From the NCBI GenBank assembly GCA_030159075.1, contig BROG01000815.1, forward strand, positions 1 through 64,000: a DNA stretch of 64,000 bases. The letters are read 5' to 3'. The number at the start of each line of letters is the position of its first letter. The first letter of the stretch is position 1. Positions 24,401 to 34,900 of this stretch are shown here, piece after piece. The position numbers and the translations under genes are program-made. The notes under the pieces are model-generated. The model did not search any database. It was given only the letters and a program-made list of their open reading frames with translations, and was not told where the DNA came from. This DNA comes from Atrina japonica (taxonomy: Eukaryota; Mollusca; Bivalvia; Pterioida; Pinnidae).

Positions 24401-27400
24401 GACTTTCAACAGCTTTAAAAAATGTTGCATTATTCAGTTCCCTTTACTCCCTAATTTTTTTAAATGAAAAACGTTTGTTCAACAACCTTAAAATTACATT
24501 GTATTTTGGTACAAAAAAAGGAGTAATAAATGTAGATCAATGTCTCAAATATGAATTGGGTTAAAACAATTAAACATCGGGTCAAACTCATTTAAAGTTG
24601 AAACACCTGTGGTAACGATGACCAATGTAAAAACATCAACTAAAACCACCTGGCTAGACTTTAAATCTCTATTACTGGCAGGAATCATGCAATTGCTAGC
24701 TGTATTGATGTTTGTGCTATCCGACCAGAACCACGATCAAGTAAACTGGTCTTTTATTCTCTCACGAATGAACAGAATTTATAGCACACCAGGAAAGCAT
24801 CTTACTCGATGTCAGACATTAACGGATTAATTGTGAGTTTGTGTATTATCACCTCCGCAAGTAAGCTTGAAAACTTAAATAATTTATCTGTAAAAATTCA
24901 TGTTGTATGAATAAAAAGGAAACGATCAATTCCAGTTTCTAAATAACATGAATTTAAATGGGTAACAATGTCAAAATCGGCAAAGCTGAACTGAGGGAAT
25001 TCCCCTTTTCAACAAGTGTCCTATGTCACGTGACTATAATAATTCATCACAGCATTTTCGACTGTCTTTGTTGTTGAATTTCAGTTTCAATAAGTTTTCA
25101 AATTAAAAGAAACGGTATCCTAGTACAAGAATTATAAGGAGAGAGTATGCGAATGAAACAAGATTCAAATTAGACACAAAGGAGTATTTTAATGGTTGAA
25201 TCTCAGGTAACTACTTTCTACAGCGCAAGTAGTAGTTCGGCAAATCCTATGGCACATTGATTTTTTAACAGAGAAGCCGACGATGCTTAACCGAGTACAC
25301 AGAAAAACCCCAGGAGTTCTGACCCTATCATAGCAATAAGGCCTTGCCTTAAAAATCACGTCCTGTATTTTATAAAAATAAATATAAAACACAAAGAAAT
25401 CGTTGACTTTGACATAGTCCTGAGCATGTAAAGGACCGAGATCCCCTAACCGAATTACGAAGTATATTTGATATGGTGAAAGAGTTTATCTGAAAGGTCA
25501 TTGCATGTGGAAATACAGCTGGATTTTTTAAGGTACAGGAAAACTTAAATTCTAAAAAATCAAATAACTTCGAAAAGAAGATCTTTTACAACGTTTTACG
25601 TGTTTGATAATGTATTTTGACACACATTTTATCATATTCTCGACTATATGTCAGGGGACAAAAATAATCATTGTGACAGCTTATATCGCTTTAATAACAT
25701 TAGTAAATAAGTCTGGACTTAAAAGCTCACCTTATATCAAATTTTCTACCACCATCTAACAACAATGGATTCTGTATGTACTTCTGAACCACAAATGATT
25801 GTGTCTGGGTGTCAATAAACTTTACAAGTTCCTCGGCATCTTCAGAAATTTTGATACCTTCCCCTGTAAAAAACAGAACAGGCATTTTAAACCTGAACAC
25901 AACAGACTTGCCAACCTTGAAAAATTTTAATGGGGGGGGGGGGGGGGGGGGGGGGGGAATTTTTCAATCTCATTGGAGAGTCTCTAAATTTTAATAAGAA
26001 TTAATAGGAAAATTTAAATCTTTCCTGGAGGAGATATGCATTTTTTTAAAGGAAATTATCAAAGTTTTACATAAAAAATAGGGAGACTTGGCAAGTATGA
26101 CACAATGTTGTAGTATAAAAAATGGACTAAAACATGTAAAAGACAGAGAAAATTTACATTCATATAAAATTAGGAAGAAATTTTCAAGCTGCATATTTTT
26201 TCACAAAGTAGATTGCTATAATGGGTTATAGATAACAAGATATTATTCAAAAGCAAACAATTTTTATGTTTTCCTGTATATACAGTCGTGTGCCATAAGT
26301 ATTCGTAATTTTACAACGTCATAACGTAAACACAAAACCTATATTGCCAGTCTCTTCTACTTTGATTGGCCATATCTCGGTAAATATGCAAGCGTTATCG
26401 CTCATAATACACACAAATTCAACAGTAATCTATGACGTCACAGCTCGCGCCAAATGCCTTGTTGTCGTCTGCAAACATGTGCTGGAACTGTTTACAAACA
26501 TAGAGTTTGCACTTGTTGTTGACAATATGGAATTGACTAATGCCGAGAAAGACTTCATACGGAAATTACATGCAGGAGGAAATAGACCAGCTGAGATAGC
26601 CAGATTAATTGGAAAGCCTTTAACTACCATTTACAGTTTTTTGAAACGATTTCATCAGCGGGATTCTATAGAAAATGCCAAAAGACCAGGAAGACCCAAA
26701 TAGCTGTCACTGCATGACACTCGTGCGTTGTTACGGACTGAGTTGCATGGTGTAAAGCGAACAAGCATAAAACTGTGGATGAATACTGGAAAAGAGTGAT
26801 ATTTAGTGATGAATGTAAAGTGGAAATTGAAACCGATCACCGTGTGTACATCTGGAGAAAGGCCGGTGAAGAATGGCAGCCACCATGTTTGAATGTAGAA
26901 TGAGGAACACCTATATAACTTATGATGGTGTGGGCACAATGTGTGATTAGATGGAAACATGAATGCAGAAAAATACCCAGATGTACTAAATCAAAATATT
27001 TGGCCTGTGATTGTGTGGCATTTCCCTCAAAACAACTACATTTTCCAAGATGACAACGCCCCCATACATTGTGCTAAGATTGTAAAAAACTTTGTGGAAA
27101 GAAATGAACTTAACATGATGGAATGGCCTGCCCAGACCCCCGATTTGAATGTAATAGAAAATGTGTGGCGTAAACTGAAACTAGAACTTCAACAATACTG
27201 CCAACATCTGGTCTCAAATTTGTTGTTGGAGGACGCCATTCGGACTGCCTGGGAAAATATTGATGTTGGTTTTATTAGGAAATTATATACTTCAATTCCA
27301 AAAAGATTACGGAACATAATAGCATCTAAGGGATGTATAACCAAATACTGAGGTAAGTGATAATTTTATTTTTCAAGATATTGCATTTACAAATTACGAA

Positions 27401-29761
27401 GTGAAGCATGTCTAGTGTGGCAACCATTTTGAAATTACGAATACTTATGGCACACAACTGTACATGTAGCATATATTGAATGAGGACTGACCTATAAATC
27501 ACACATTTATGTGTTTGACTTAAAAAGTTTGCTTTCATCTTAAATTCACCCTTTTGCCTCTCATCTAAGGACAAAAATAGTGAAAATTAAATGGTAGCAA
27601 AAATTTCCAGGTATACAGAAACAGGCTTTTTCAGTTAATTTGGGGAAAATGCCATTGACAACACAATTAGAAATTTTAATGTGAAGTGGTGTCAGATTGG
27701 GAAAAATAGTTTGCAAAGATGTAAATCTAAATGTGTTGGAATTTCTTTTCTGAATGCATTTCCCAAGCAATAATTTATTTTTCCTTTGGGTCATGATCTG
27801 TACACCAAATTGGAAAAAGACACATGTACATTGGGAATGGAGCTGAATAACAGCCTCGTGGAAACTATAGAAAAAAGATCGGAGTAATAACTGATGAATG
27901 TGCATCTAAAGGCCCTAAAACACTAATGAGGTTACAATTTTGTTCATTCACACCTTTAGATCCTGATGAAGATTTAGCAATCCAGACTATTGGTTTGCCT
28001 TCTTGACTAGAAAGTTTTTCTGCTGTTTGAAGAAAATCTTTCCTATCATCAGGCCTGGATACTTTTCTATGAAGTTTGGGTCCAGTTTCTCCTGACATCT
28101 GCAAGTTGACTGTGATATCTCGAGGACATATCACAAACGAGGTAAGGTACCATTTTGGAGGTATTTTTGCTGTGGTTTTGTAGTATTCCTTGAAGACTCT
28201 GCAAATGGAAAAAGAAAAAAATCCACATAGTAAACAAAAGTCACAAAGCTCGCCTCACACCAAACATAGTTTACATCCCTCCACTTAACATGACCTCAAC
28301 CAATCTACGTATTACAGTAAACAACGGTTACAAAGCTTTTGTCACGCAAACCTATTTTACATCCCTTCAATTAACCTGACCTCAACTAATTACAACCTCA
28401 GCATCAAACCTGTCTATAAAGGCACCTCAAGGGAAGAGGCAAAAGTAGTCATTATGAACAGGTACCCTTTATAAAGAGGTTTATTCTTTATTGAGACCAG
28501 CAGTTTAAATCTGACATAACCAGAATGTTGATTAATTTCATTTTGACATGACAAAATTCCGTTGTAAGTAAAAAACCTCAGTACAAGCTATAGTCTGGAA
28601 CATTTCCCAACAATTTTCTAAGATATTTCTCTTGAAGCTTAAAGCTCTCTATCATCTATGTGTGCCTTAAGAATTACAAATTTGGGATAAAATTTTCAAA
28701 AACAAAAAAATGATACTACTTTTTATCAAAATGTTATACAAGGATCACCTTGGCTGAGTTAACTCTTCATACCCCCGAGTCACATTTGGACTCATCCAAT
28801 TCAACAAATAGTATGATCTACTGTCATAATTAAGCAGTTAACAAGATCATATTGTATCTGAAATTATCATAAATTTTTATTCTTATTCATACACCCCTGA
28901 ATTCTGACAGTGGACTTAACATTTGTTTGAAATGGGCAGGTCCATAGTTGACTTCTGGGGTTGATGAGTTAAGTGTGGTTGGGGACCATGTTTTAAAATT
29001 TTTGTGATATGCTAAAAAATTTTCAGTCATGCTTAAATTTTCTACCCTAGCCCTTAAAACCTTCAGTTTTTTACCTACACACTGACCTGACCATGGCTGC
29101 TTTCCGACACAAAATGTCCGAACCTCTGTAGTAATTCACCAACTGCGTAAGTCCAGGTTCATGACCTACAACAACCAAATTGGTGTATAAACTCTTGATG
29201 GACAATAAAAAAAATCTGATGAAAATAGGAAAAATTTTCACAAAAAATGACAAGAATGTGTTGATTACTATTTCCCTTTTCCAAAACCAAAGGAAAATCT
29301 GTTCCATTTATAAACTGTGATATTTTATTTACATGTATTATATAGATTTTATGTGATGCTCAAAATTGTTACAGTCACATGGCTTCTGCAAGTTATAATG
29401 GTTTAAGAGAAAACCTAGTATAAACCTGCAGGGGGAAGGACCTTCAGCCTTTTATAAGTAAACTGAAACCCTTTCCCGCAAGTTATAGGTTCCAAGGGGG
29501 CTAAAAATCCATACAAATGTATGTTTTACATGTTCTTAGCTGACGATAACTATCATAAATAGAATCTAGACAGCCTAATCTGAATATCAACAGGCACAAA
29601 CCTAGTCTTCCAAATGGTAATTTGTTGCGCTCTCCAAACATGAGATGGAAAGATGCGACATTTGGCGGTAGTTTTTTCCAACTGTCTCCATTAGATACAA
29701 GAAAATTTGCTACAGCTTTGTAAACACTACTTCTAATATCACGTCTGACAAATCCATACAT
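18297..29761 (-). CDS. TTL: Tubulin-tyrosine ligase, complete, 8 coding exons
   Basis: The enzyme uses ATP to add tyrosine back to the C-terminus of detyrosinated alpha-tubulin in the cytosol. Coding exons on the minus strand: 29761-29602, 29165-29087, 28198-27954, 25863-25731, 22276-22076, 21054-20961, 20284-20166, 18405-18297. All junctions are GT-AG and the phases join exactly to 379 residues plus TGA, close to the 377 of mammalian TTL. The N-terminus has [14 protein letters not shown] and [11 protein letters not shown]. The ATP-grasp fold shows [10 protein letters not shown] (K155), KFDIR (R206), [11 protein letters not shown] (R226), [18 protein letters not shown] (D322) and [11 protein letters not shown] (E335, N337, the metal-binding pair). 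No truncation or missing catalytic residue was seen. A likely 3' splice site directly before the ATG implies a non-coding first exon upstream. TTL rather than a TTLL paralogue, because of the length and the absence of extra domains. Confidence 0.96.
18525..19626 (+). repeat. 102-bp minisatellite in TTL intron 7
   Basis: About eleven copies of a unit running from GAGGGTACAATGTAAATATC through ATCAAATCCACTACAT and GAGTTCAATGTCAATCTC to CATTTCAGTGAAT. The first copies are shorter and more varied, the later ones nearly identical. The array ends about 120 bases from TTL exon 8. Diverged copies continue at 19890-20110 beyond an inserted SINE. Confidence 0.93.
19628..19889 (+). mobile_element. tRNA-derived SINE copy (family 2) inserted in the 102-bp array
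   Basis: Head GGGGCCTCAGAGGTCGAG and TTAGAGCATTGCACTTTAAA resemble a tRNA A-box region; GTAGGTTTAAGTTCC is the B-box-like part. The body reads AAAGTTTGTCAGTTTAC, then CTCCTCCGCCATTAAAAAC, and the tail is GGCGTAAAACACCATTC. Minisatellite lies on both sides. Confidence 0.75.
20166..20284 (-). CDS. TTL: TTL coding exon 7 (residues 305-344)
   Basis: Encodes [15 protein letters not shown] and [13 protein letters not shown] with the catalytic Asp, Glu and Asn. Acceptor TTTCCAG, donor GTAAGT. Confidence 0.95.
20285..20960 (-). other. TTL: TTL intron 6
   Basis: AT-rich intron with T and A runs; no other feature recognised. Confidence 0.7.
20961..21054 (-). CDS. TTL: TTL coding exon 6 (residues 273-304)
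   Basis: Encodes [20 protein letters not shown] and [12 protein letters not shown]. Too short and split for a simple open-frame search; found by phase and family match. Acceptor TTTATAG, donor GTAAGT. Confidence 0.88.
21055..22075 (-). other. TTL: TTL intron 5 with dispersed repeat pieces
   Basis: Near 21255-21400 is a segment with ACAGTCAAACCTGCATTA and an inverted end GTTTAACTGTAC, a MITE-like inverted repeat. Near 21530-21630 is MITE-like wording (AACTCATCAACTC ... GAATGGGTTAAAT). Near 21785-21900 is a truncated family 2 SINE body. Confidence 0.5.
22076..22276 (-). CDS. TTL: TTL coding exon 5 (residues 206-273)
   Basis: Encodes [31 protein letters not shown] and [13 protein letters not shown]. 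Acceptor TTGACCAG, donor GTAAGA inside the last codon. Confidence 0.93.
22277..25730 (-). other. TTL: TTL intron 4
   Basis: A 3.45-kb AT-rich intron. Short open frames on both strands (for example 23108-23413 and 23495-23803) show no family resemblance. No mobile element ends were recognised. Confidence 0.6.
25731..25863 (-). CDS. TTL: TTL coding exon 4 (residues 162-206)
   Basis: Encodes [31 protein letters not shown] and RKFDIR. Acceptor TTTTTTACAG, donor GTGAGC. Confidence 0.92.
25932..25957 (+). repeat. Uninterrupted 26-G tract in TTL intron 3
   Basis: A run of 26 G on the + strand, poly-C in the TTL sense. It lies about 70 bases from the exon 4 acceptor. Exact length in an assembly is error-prone. 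Confidence 0.85.
26283..27460 (+). mobile_element. Tc1-like DNA transposon, internally deleted
   Basis: Terminal inverted repeats read CAGTCGTGTGCCATAAGTAT on the left and the reverse complement of CAGTTGTGTGCCATAAGTAT on the right. Both are flanked by TA, the Tc1/mariner target duplication. The + strand transposase begins [20 protein letters not shown] with a helix-turn-helix ([20 protein letters not shown]). It continues with VIFSDECKV and ends with [12 protein letters not shown] through DLNVIENVW. The spacing from the second Asp to the Glu is 34 residues, the DD34E type of Tc1. About 200 bases are missing around 26704-26760 and there are frameshifts before 26959, so it is non-functional. 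It is antisense within TTL intron 3. Confidence 0.93.
26530..27351 (+). pseudogene. Tc1-like transposase pseudogene
   Basis: The DNA-binding half is open from about 26528 to the TAG at 26701. After a deletion, fragments of the first-Asp region appear around 26770-26900 in other frames. The catalytic C-terminal half is open from 26959 to the TGA at 27349. A full Tc1 transposase is about 340 residues; the coding length left here is clearly short. Confidence 0.9.
27954..28198 (-). CDS. TTL: TTL coding exon 3 (residues 80-162)
   Basis: Encodes the [14 protein letters not shown] region and [12 protein letters not shown] of the ATP-grasp nucleotide site. Acceptor TTTGCAG, donor GTGTGA. Confidence 0.92.
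28199..29086 (-). other. TTL: TTL intron 2 with a MITE and a short duplication
   Basis: It contains the MITE at 28759-28972. Near 28245-28400 there is a diverged tandem pair sharing TTACATCCCT and TAAC.TGACCTCAAC wording. Confidence 0.6.
28759..28972. mobile_element. MITE-like element with GAGTTAA-type inverted ends
   Basis: The left end TTAACTCTTCATACCCCC and the right end GGGGTTGATGAGTTAA are imperfect inverted repeats. A related element of similar length lies at 49296-49490. Inner wording GTCACATTTGGACTCA also matches that copy. Confidence 0.6.
29087..29165 (-). CDS. TTL: TTL coding exon 2 (residues 54-80)
   Basis: Encodes [20 protein letters not shown] and RKAAMV, a highly conserved TTL block. 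Acceptor TTGTAG, donor GTCAGT. Confidence 0.93.
29166..29601 (-). other. TTL: TTL intron 1
   Basis: Short AT-rich intron between coding exons 1 and 2; nothing else recognised. Confidence 0.7.
29602..29761 (-). CDS. TTL: TTL coding exon 1 (residues 1-54)
   Basis: Starts at the ATG and ends in GRL plus the first base of Gly54; donor GTTTGTG. A T-rich tract ending TTGTAG sits one base before the ATG, so this exon is probably preceded by a 5' UTR intron. Confidence 0.93.
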
Positions 29762-29789
29762 TCTACAAAAAAAAAAAATGAAAATGGCA

Positions 29790-30099
29790 GAGGGTCAACA
29801 ATTATGAAATTTCTACTAGTCCTGCTGAACAGGTAGTATTGAAATCTATTTGTCGAAAATCAAGTGTAACATTTAAAGACATTGCTTTGTGTTTAAACAA
29901 GTATAATTCGTTTTTGTCTTTAACAATTTCATTTGCCCTTTCAGACAAGTAACAATTTAGTGTGATTGAAGTCATGGTCTATCCATCGGTTAGTTGTTCA
30001 GAATCAAGTCTGGTGGGATTTTATCCAGCCAATGGTCAGTTATGATGCAGACATTGATATCTTTGGCTCACATTGCCTATTGTCATGTTTAAAGAAATT

Positions 30100-30144
<45 letters not shown>

Positions 30145-30185
30145 GTATGTGTAAGGTGAAATGAAAGTCTAATTATGTTATTTAG

Positions 30186-30232
<47 letters not shown>

Positions 30233-31705
30233 CTGTGTGTGTCTGTGTGTAAGGTGAAATGAAAGTCTAATTATGTTAATTAAATATATATATATAAAGT
30301 ATTACGCTACTGCATATACACTCTGGATTTAAAAGTAAAAGTACAAGTCTCCTCTTGACCCATGACCAAGGCATACAGTACAGCAACAGGCATACATACA
30401 TCACAGTAATTCCTTTGGAGATTTTGTAGTGTTGACCCTGCCAAGACAACACGACATAATCCCCAAAGGGATTAACATCACAGGAGTTTGATGTTTTATC
30501 CTGCAATGTCTTTTAGGCACCCCTTCTCAGGCAAACAGTAGAACCTCTGTGCATGTATGTAGCTGAGCTTTATCTAACGACTAATGCAGTAATGGCAAAT
30601 GTATGTTGATATGGACTCATCTATTTTTAACCACATCAACAATCGCTATTTTCTGGTATTCTATTCTCAACATTTTTCGGTATTTTTGCTATTTCCAAAT
30701 GATTTGTAAACTAGCCAAATTTAACAATCAATAAAGGACAAAAGTATGCTGATAATCGTAAGTTTTGGTCTGTTTAATTAACATATAAACTTATTGTGCA
30801 AGAACTCTCAAGTGTGTGAAAAATGGTATCAAGGATATATTTTACTCCTACATGTAAATAGGTAGCAGAATGTAAAATGTAAAAGGAAAAAAGCCCATGG
30901 TGCTAGAATTGAGAATTTTGCAGCATTTTGGCTCAAAATTGGGAATTCTTTTCTCTTAATTTATTTTTATATTTTTTTTGGTTTCATTATTTTGCTACAT
31001 GTTGTATTTGCTATTTTTTTATTCTTCTTTAATTGTGAAGCTGTCATACTTCAGCTTTCAAGAAAACAATGATTGAAAATTTTAGCATAAAAATGAGAAA
31101 TAAATAAAAGATGTTACGTTCCTGATTGGGAATTTGTGGCAAAACATTGGGGGGGGGGGGTATGATTTGCCATTCTGACTGCCTAATATTGTAATAATAT
31201 CAGCTATAGATTTGGAGGGAAAGTGCTCTGTGTAGGTACCATTTGTATACTTACTTTAACACTAAAGTAACTTATAGCACTTCCAACGATAAAGTGGAAC
31301 ATGATAATTTAATGGTTAATCATTGTATCATTTCCAATGATTGACTTTGTGGGTCCAAATCTTGATCGATGTTACTCCTGTTGGGCTCATGTTGTTGTTG
31401 ACAATATCAACATTCTGTTCCTTGCTGTCATTCCGATCCCGAACTGATACATCGACTCTCGGGTCAGTTACAATATGATAAAAATTATTCGTTCCTTGAT
31501 AAACCGGAATGGCTTGCCAAATGTTGTCTCCAATGTAAATTTAATTAAATATAAAGAAATAAGTCCATCTGTCGTGGAATGTTAGAAACAAATTTCTTTT
31601 TCGGGTTCGATATACCGTATTATCTTGGGTACGCAACATGTCCATGTGGAAGTTGTCAAATCCATTGGTGAACATGTTTTGTCTGTTTGTCTGAGCTGTG
31701 CATCC
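29790..31705. promoter_or_regulatory. Shared upstream region of divergent TTL and DHX57
   Basis: TTL runs left and DHX57 runs right from this 1.9-kb interval. It should hold the TTL non-coding first exon and both promoters, most likely in the less AT-rich part around 31320-31640 (inference). No TATA box or CpG island can be named with confidence. Microsatellites and a 12-G run (31149-31160) occur in it. Confidence 0.4.
30099..30300. repeat. Duplicated TA/TG microsatellite cassette
   Basis: (TA)n followed by (TGTA)n and then GTGTAAGGTGAAATGAAAGT occurs near 30099-30180. The same flank, after a (TA)n(TG)n run, recurs near 30185-30290. The cassette was duplicated as a whole. Confidence 0.85.
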
Positions 31706-31917
31706 ATGATGGATGATAAGATCGTTTATAGAAAGAAAGGTCGACCAAATAGGGGTGGTGGACGTGGTCGAGGCCGAGGTCGCAAGGGCGATAGGTCATA
31801 CAGTCGGGATAGACCGAGAGAACACTGCATGGGACCCCAGCCCCAGGGCATGACAGAACCAAACTCAAGGCACAGATCTGGTGCAGACGCTTCATTCAGT
31901 AAATCAAATTCAACTAG
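31706..31917 (+). CDS. DHX57: DHX57 exon 1 (residues 1-71)
   Basis: Encodes [15 protein letters not shown] followed by [14 protein letters not shown], the Gly/Arg-rich N-terminal tail of the family. Donor AG|GTTGGC was chosen because it is the one in phase with exon 2; GTAAAT at 31899 is a competing donor that is out of phase. Confidence 0.8.
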
Positions 31918-34900
31918 GTTGGCATCCTTAAAAAGTCTTTATATTTAATTTTATATATTTTGATGGCATCTCTCTCAGTTTCTTTATCTCTCCGTACATG
32001 TATCTTTCATCTCTAGACTATAGAATACGCTCTACCCTAGGCCATTCTCTGCCTCGATTTTAAGCGTTTTTAGTTGGTAAAATCCGGGGCAGAAGTCCTC
32101 CCATATACATGTACTTTCTTTGTAGCAAGACGCTGTGACATTTTCACAGCAGTTTATCAATCGTTTTTACCATCTTTTTCTTATCACTGATATCGCCGAT
32201 ATTTAGATATGCTTACCTGATCTTTTAAATTTATAAATCCATCATCACTACGTTGTTGTGACATGACATAATTCCATTCATATAAGACATTAATTTAAGC
32301 CACCCATCATTTTTATTTACATGTCTTTCCGTTTTTCATTTTGAACGTAAGAAAATCTAAGACGTTCACTGATTGGTTGATCATAATTAAATGCATTTTC
32401 ATTGTTATCTTAAAGTTAACCAATTCAGCAAACATCTTAGATTTTCTTATTCTAAAAATATAGAAAAATATTGTTACTTATTTTTTACTGTTATAATTCA
32501 ATATGCAATTTAACTGCACATAATAATTAAATTAATTTTACTTTTTAAGACAAGTCACGACTGATGTACGGGTTCCTATGCAGAAGTTATATATGTCAAC
32601 TGAAAATCAGGACATGGTCCGAGACATGCTAAAAAATTTATACTCGGCTGATGAAACACAGTCAGAAAGGTAAGGTTTTTACTTTTATATATTGCAGAAT
32701 TTTTCAGGGCTCAGATAAATTTTTTAGATCCACTTGCCCCTTTGCGTAGTTACTAGATGTACAGATGTAATTATTTCAGAGCACTGCACACCAGAGAAAA
32801 TTCACCTGATACCATATAAATTTTCTTTTAGTTGCAATGAGACAAATTACATGTATATAAGATATTTTTCGATGATCTGGAGACTAAAATCAATATTTTT
32901 TTTTACATACTGTAATCACAAAGATTTCCGTGTCTTGTTAATTATGCAATTTTCTTATGCTAACCATATGTGCATACCTGTCAAGTCTGCCGATTTCGGC
33001 GGTAGTCTACCGATTTTTCTATTCATCTACCGCTTGTCTATCGCCGAGAAAAAATCTACCGATTTCTACAGATTTTTCTAATTTTCAACCGATTTCCATA
33101 TATATCTACCGCTTCTTGTCCATTTTCCGGCGGTCGGTAGACGTTTTTGTCAGCATTAAATGTTCTAAATCATAATTTTCAGTCTATTAATTGGCGACAA
33201 AAAAAAAGCTTGAAATTTCTGGCGCCTCCATATCATTGAAGTATTAAGACATCTATTCTATGTTATATAAGTCCCCTATATCTTCCAAATAGTCATGTAG
33301 AACAAGGACTAATAACCCTGTTTATTAATTATTGTCATTAGACCATACAGAGGTGTCATTATCGGACGCGTGCCGACGGTAATTACACAATGACCTGTAC
33401 TGTGGACAGGTACCTAATATACAGATTGATTACCTGTATATCTAAACATCCACACCTATAATCACTACCCATATGTTGTCCTATTTACAGTTATCAAAGA
33501 TTAACATCATTGATGTTATATTAATTTCATGCAGCTTCTGTATCAATCATCGATGATTTTACTTTAAAAATTTAGCTGAAAAATAGCGAAGCGAGATCGT
33601 GGTGTCTTCTATGACGTCCACACTCCACATACTATACAGTGTTATACATATATCTTAAATTTGTGATGATTTCAATACAAAAACGATGTTTTATTTCATT
33701 TGCATAATATTTTATACAAAGATAATAATATATTCTTGTAACACATTGAATTTAATTAAATAAAATGTCAGTAATGACAGTAAACACATTTATATAACCT
33801 CAACAATCTTTATTTTCTTTTTAAAAGCAGATTTGATTTTTCTTTATCAAATCTCCTTTTTTGAGTGAACTATTCAGTCATCATTTGTTGTTTTATCTTA
33901 TCAGTTAATGAAAAAGGTACAATATGAAGATAAAAACCTTCAAATAAATATTTAGGTATGAAAATATTTTGGTAATAAATGTTCAAATCTCAAAAAAAAC
34001 AAAAAAACAAAAACAAACAAATAAATAAATCAAGCCTTTGACTTTAAAAATTATCATACTTCCAAATATTTAGCAATCAAACTGAGATTATATTTCTTCC
34101 AGGTAAGTCTAGTAATTTATTTTCTGCATTCCAAATCCAACTGGTTTTTTTTTAAGCTAAGACAGTCATTTTTTACAGTGGTTACTCTTAGACAGATTTC
34201 GGCTATACTTTTAGAGATATTATTTGGCCTTGTATGATACCACTTTATCTTTAGAAAAAACACATACTTTTCAAATTGGAGCTCAACTGATGAAGTCTAA
34301 TTGACAGAAACGATATCGTCTTGAGCGTTATAACTTTGGTATTATGTTTATAATATTTATAATCAGAATATTCAGAATTTAGTAAATTTTAAATTTTGTT
34401 GTAACAAATTAAGAAATACTAAATTTTAAACATTCTAATATAACACAATGTCCATAACATAATTTTGAGTTTTCCAAGTTGTGTGTGTACATGTATATAT
34501 TACATGTATTAAAACTTTAAAATAAAGCCTATATCTATTCCTTATAAATTTCAAAGTCGACTAGAAAATTAAAAGAAATGTGATATATATATATATCATC
34601 AATATTATTGACAATAATTCCATTTTAGATGCATAAAATGGCAGATCTTGAAGTTTAAAATTACAATTTTTTCTTGTTATTTTGGAAGGGGGACACCCCC
34701 TCCCGTACCCTCCCTCTTTCACTTATTTTGACGCAACTGGTACACACATATATATGAGAGTGACAATGCATTCATAAAAATTCGACCATTGTACACATTT
34801 TCTACCCCAGACAAATTTCCTAATGTTGACAGGTATGTATGTGTGGAGTTTTTTACATGACCTCACAACTAACTGTAAGCATTCCTGTATTAAATTATAA

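Noticed and set aside
26344..26520. Longer transposase N-terminus upstream of [10 protein letters not shown]
   Set aside because: The in-frame extension runs into the terminal repeat region and shows no helix-turn-helix content; the usual Tc1 start fits MEL.
27962..27976. CTGATGA within TTL exon 3 as another hammerhead
   Set aside because: On this strand it is followed by no GAAA core or pairing arms; it is simply antisense coding sequence.
31625..31705. Extended DHX57 N-terminus before MMDDK
   Set aside because: The frame is open but begins at TTG, not ATG; 31706 is the first in-frame ATG and matches the short basic start of the family.
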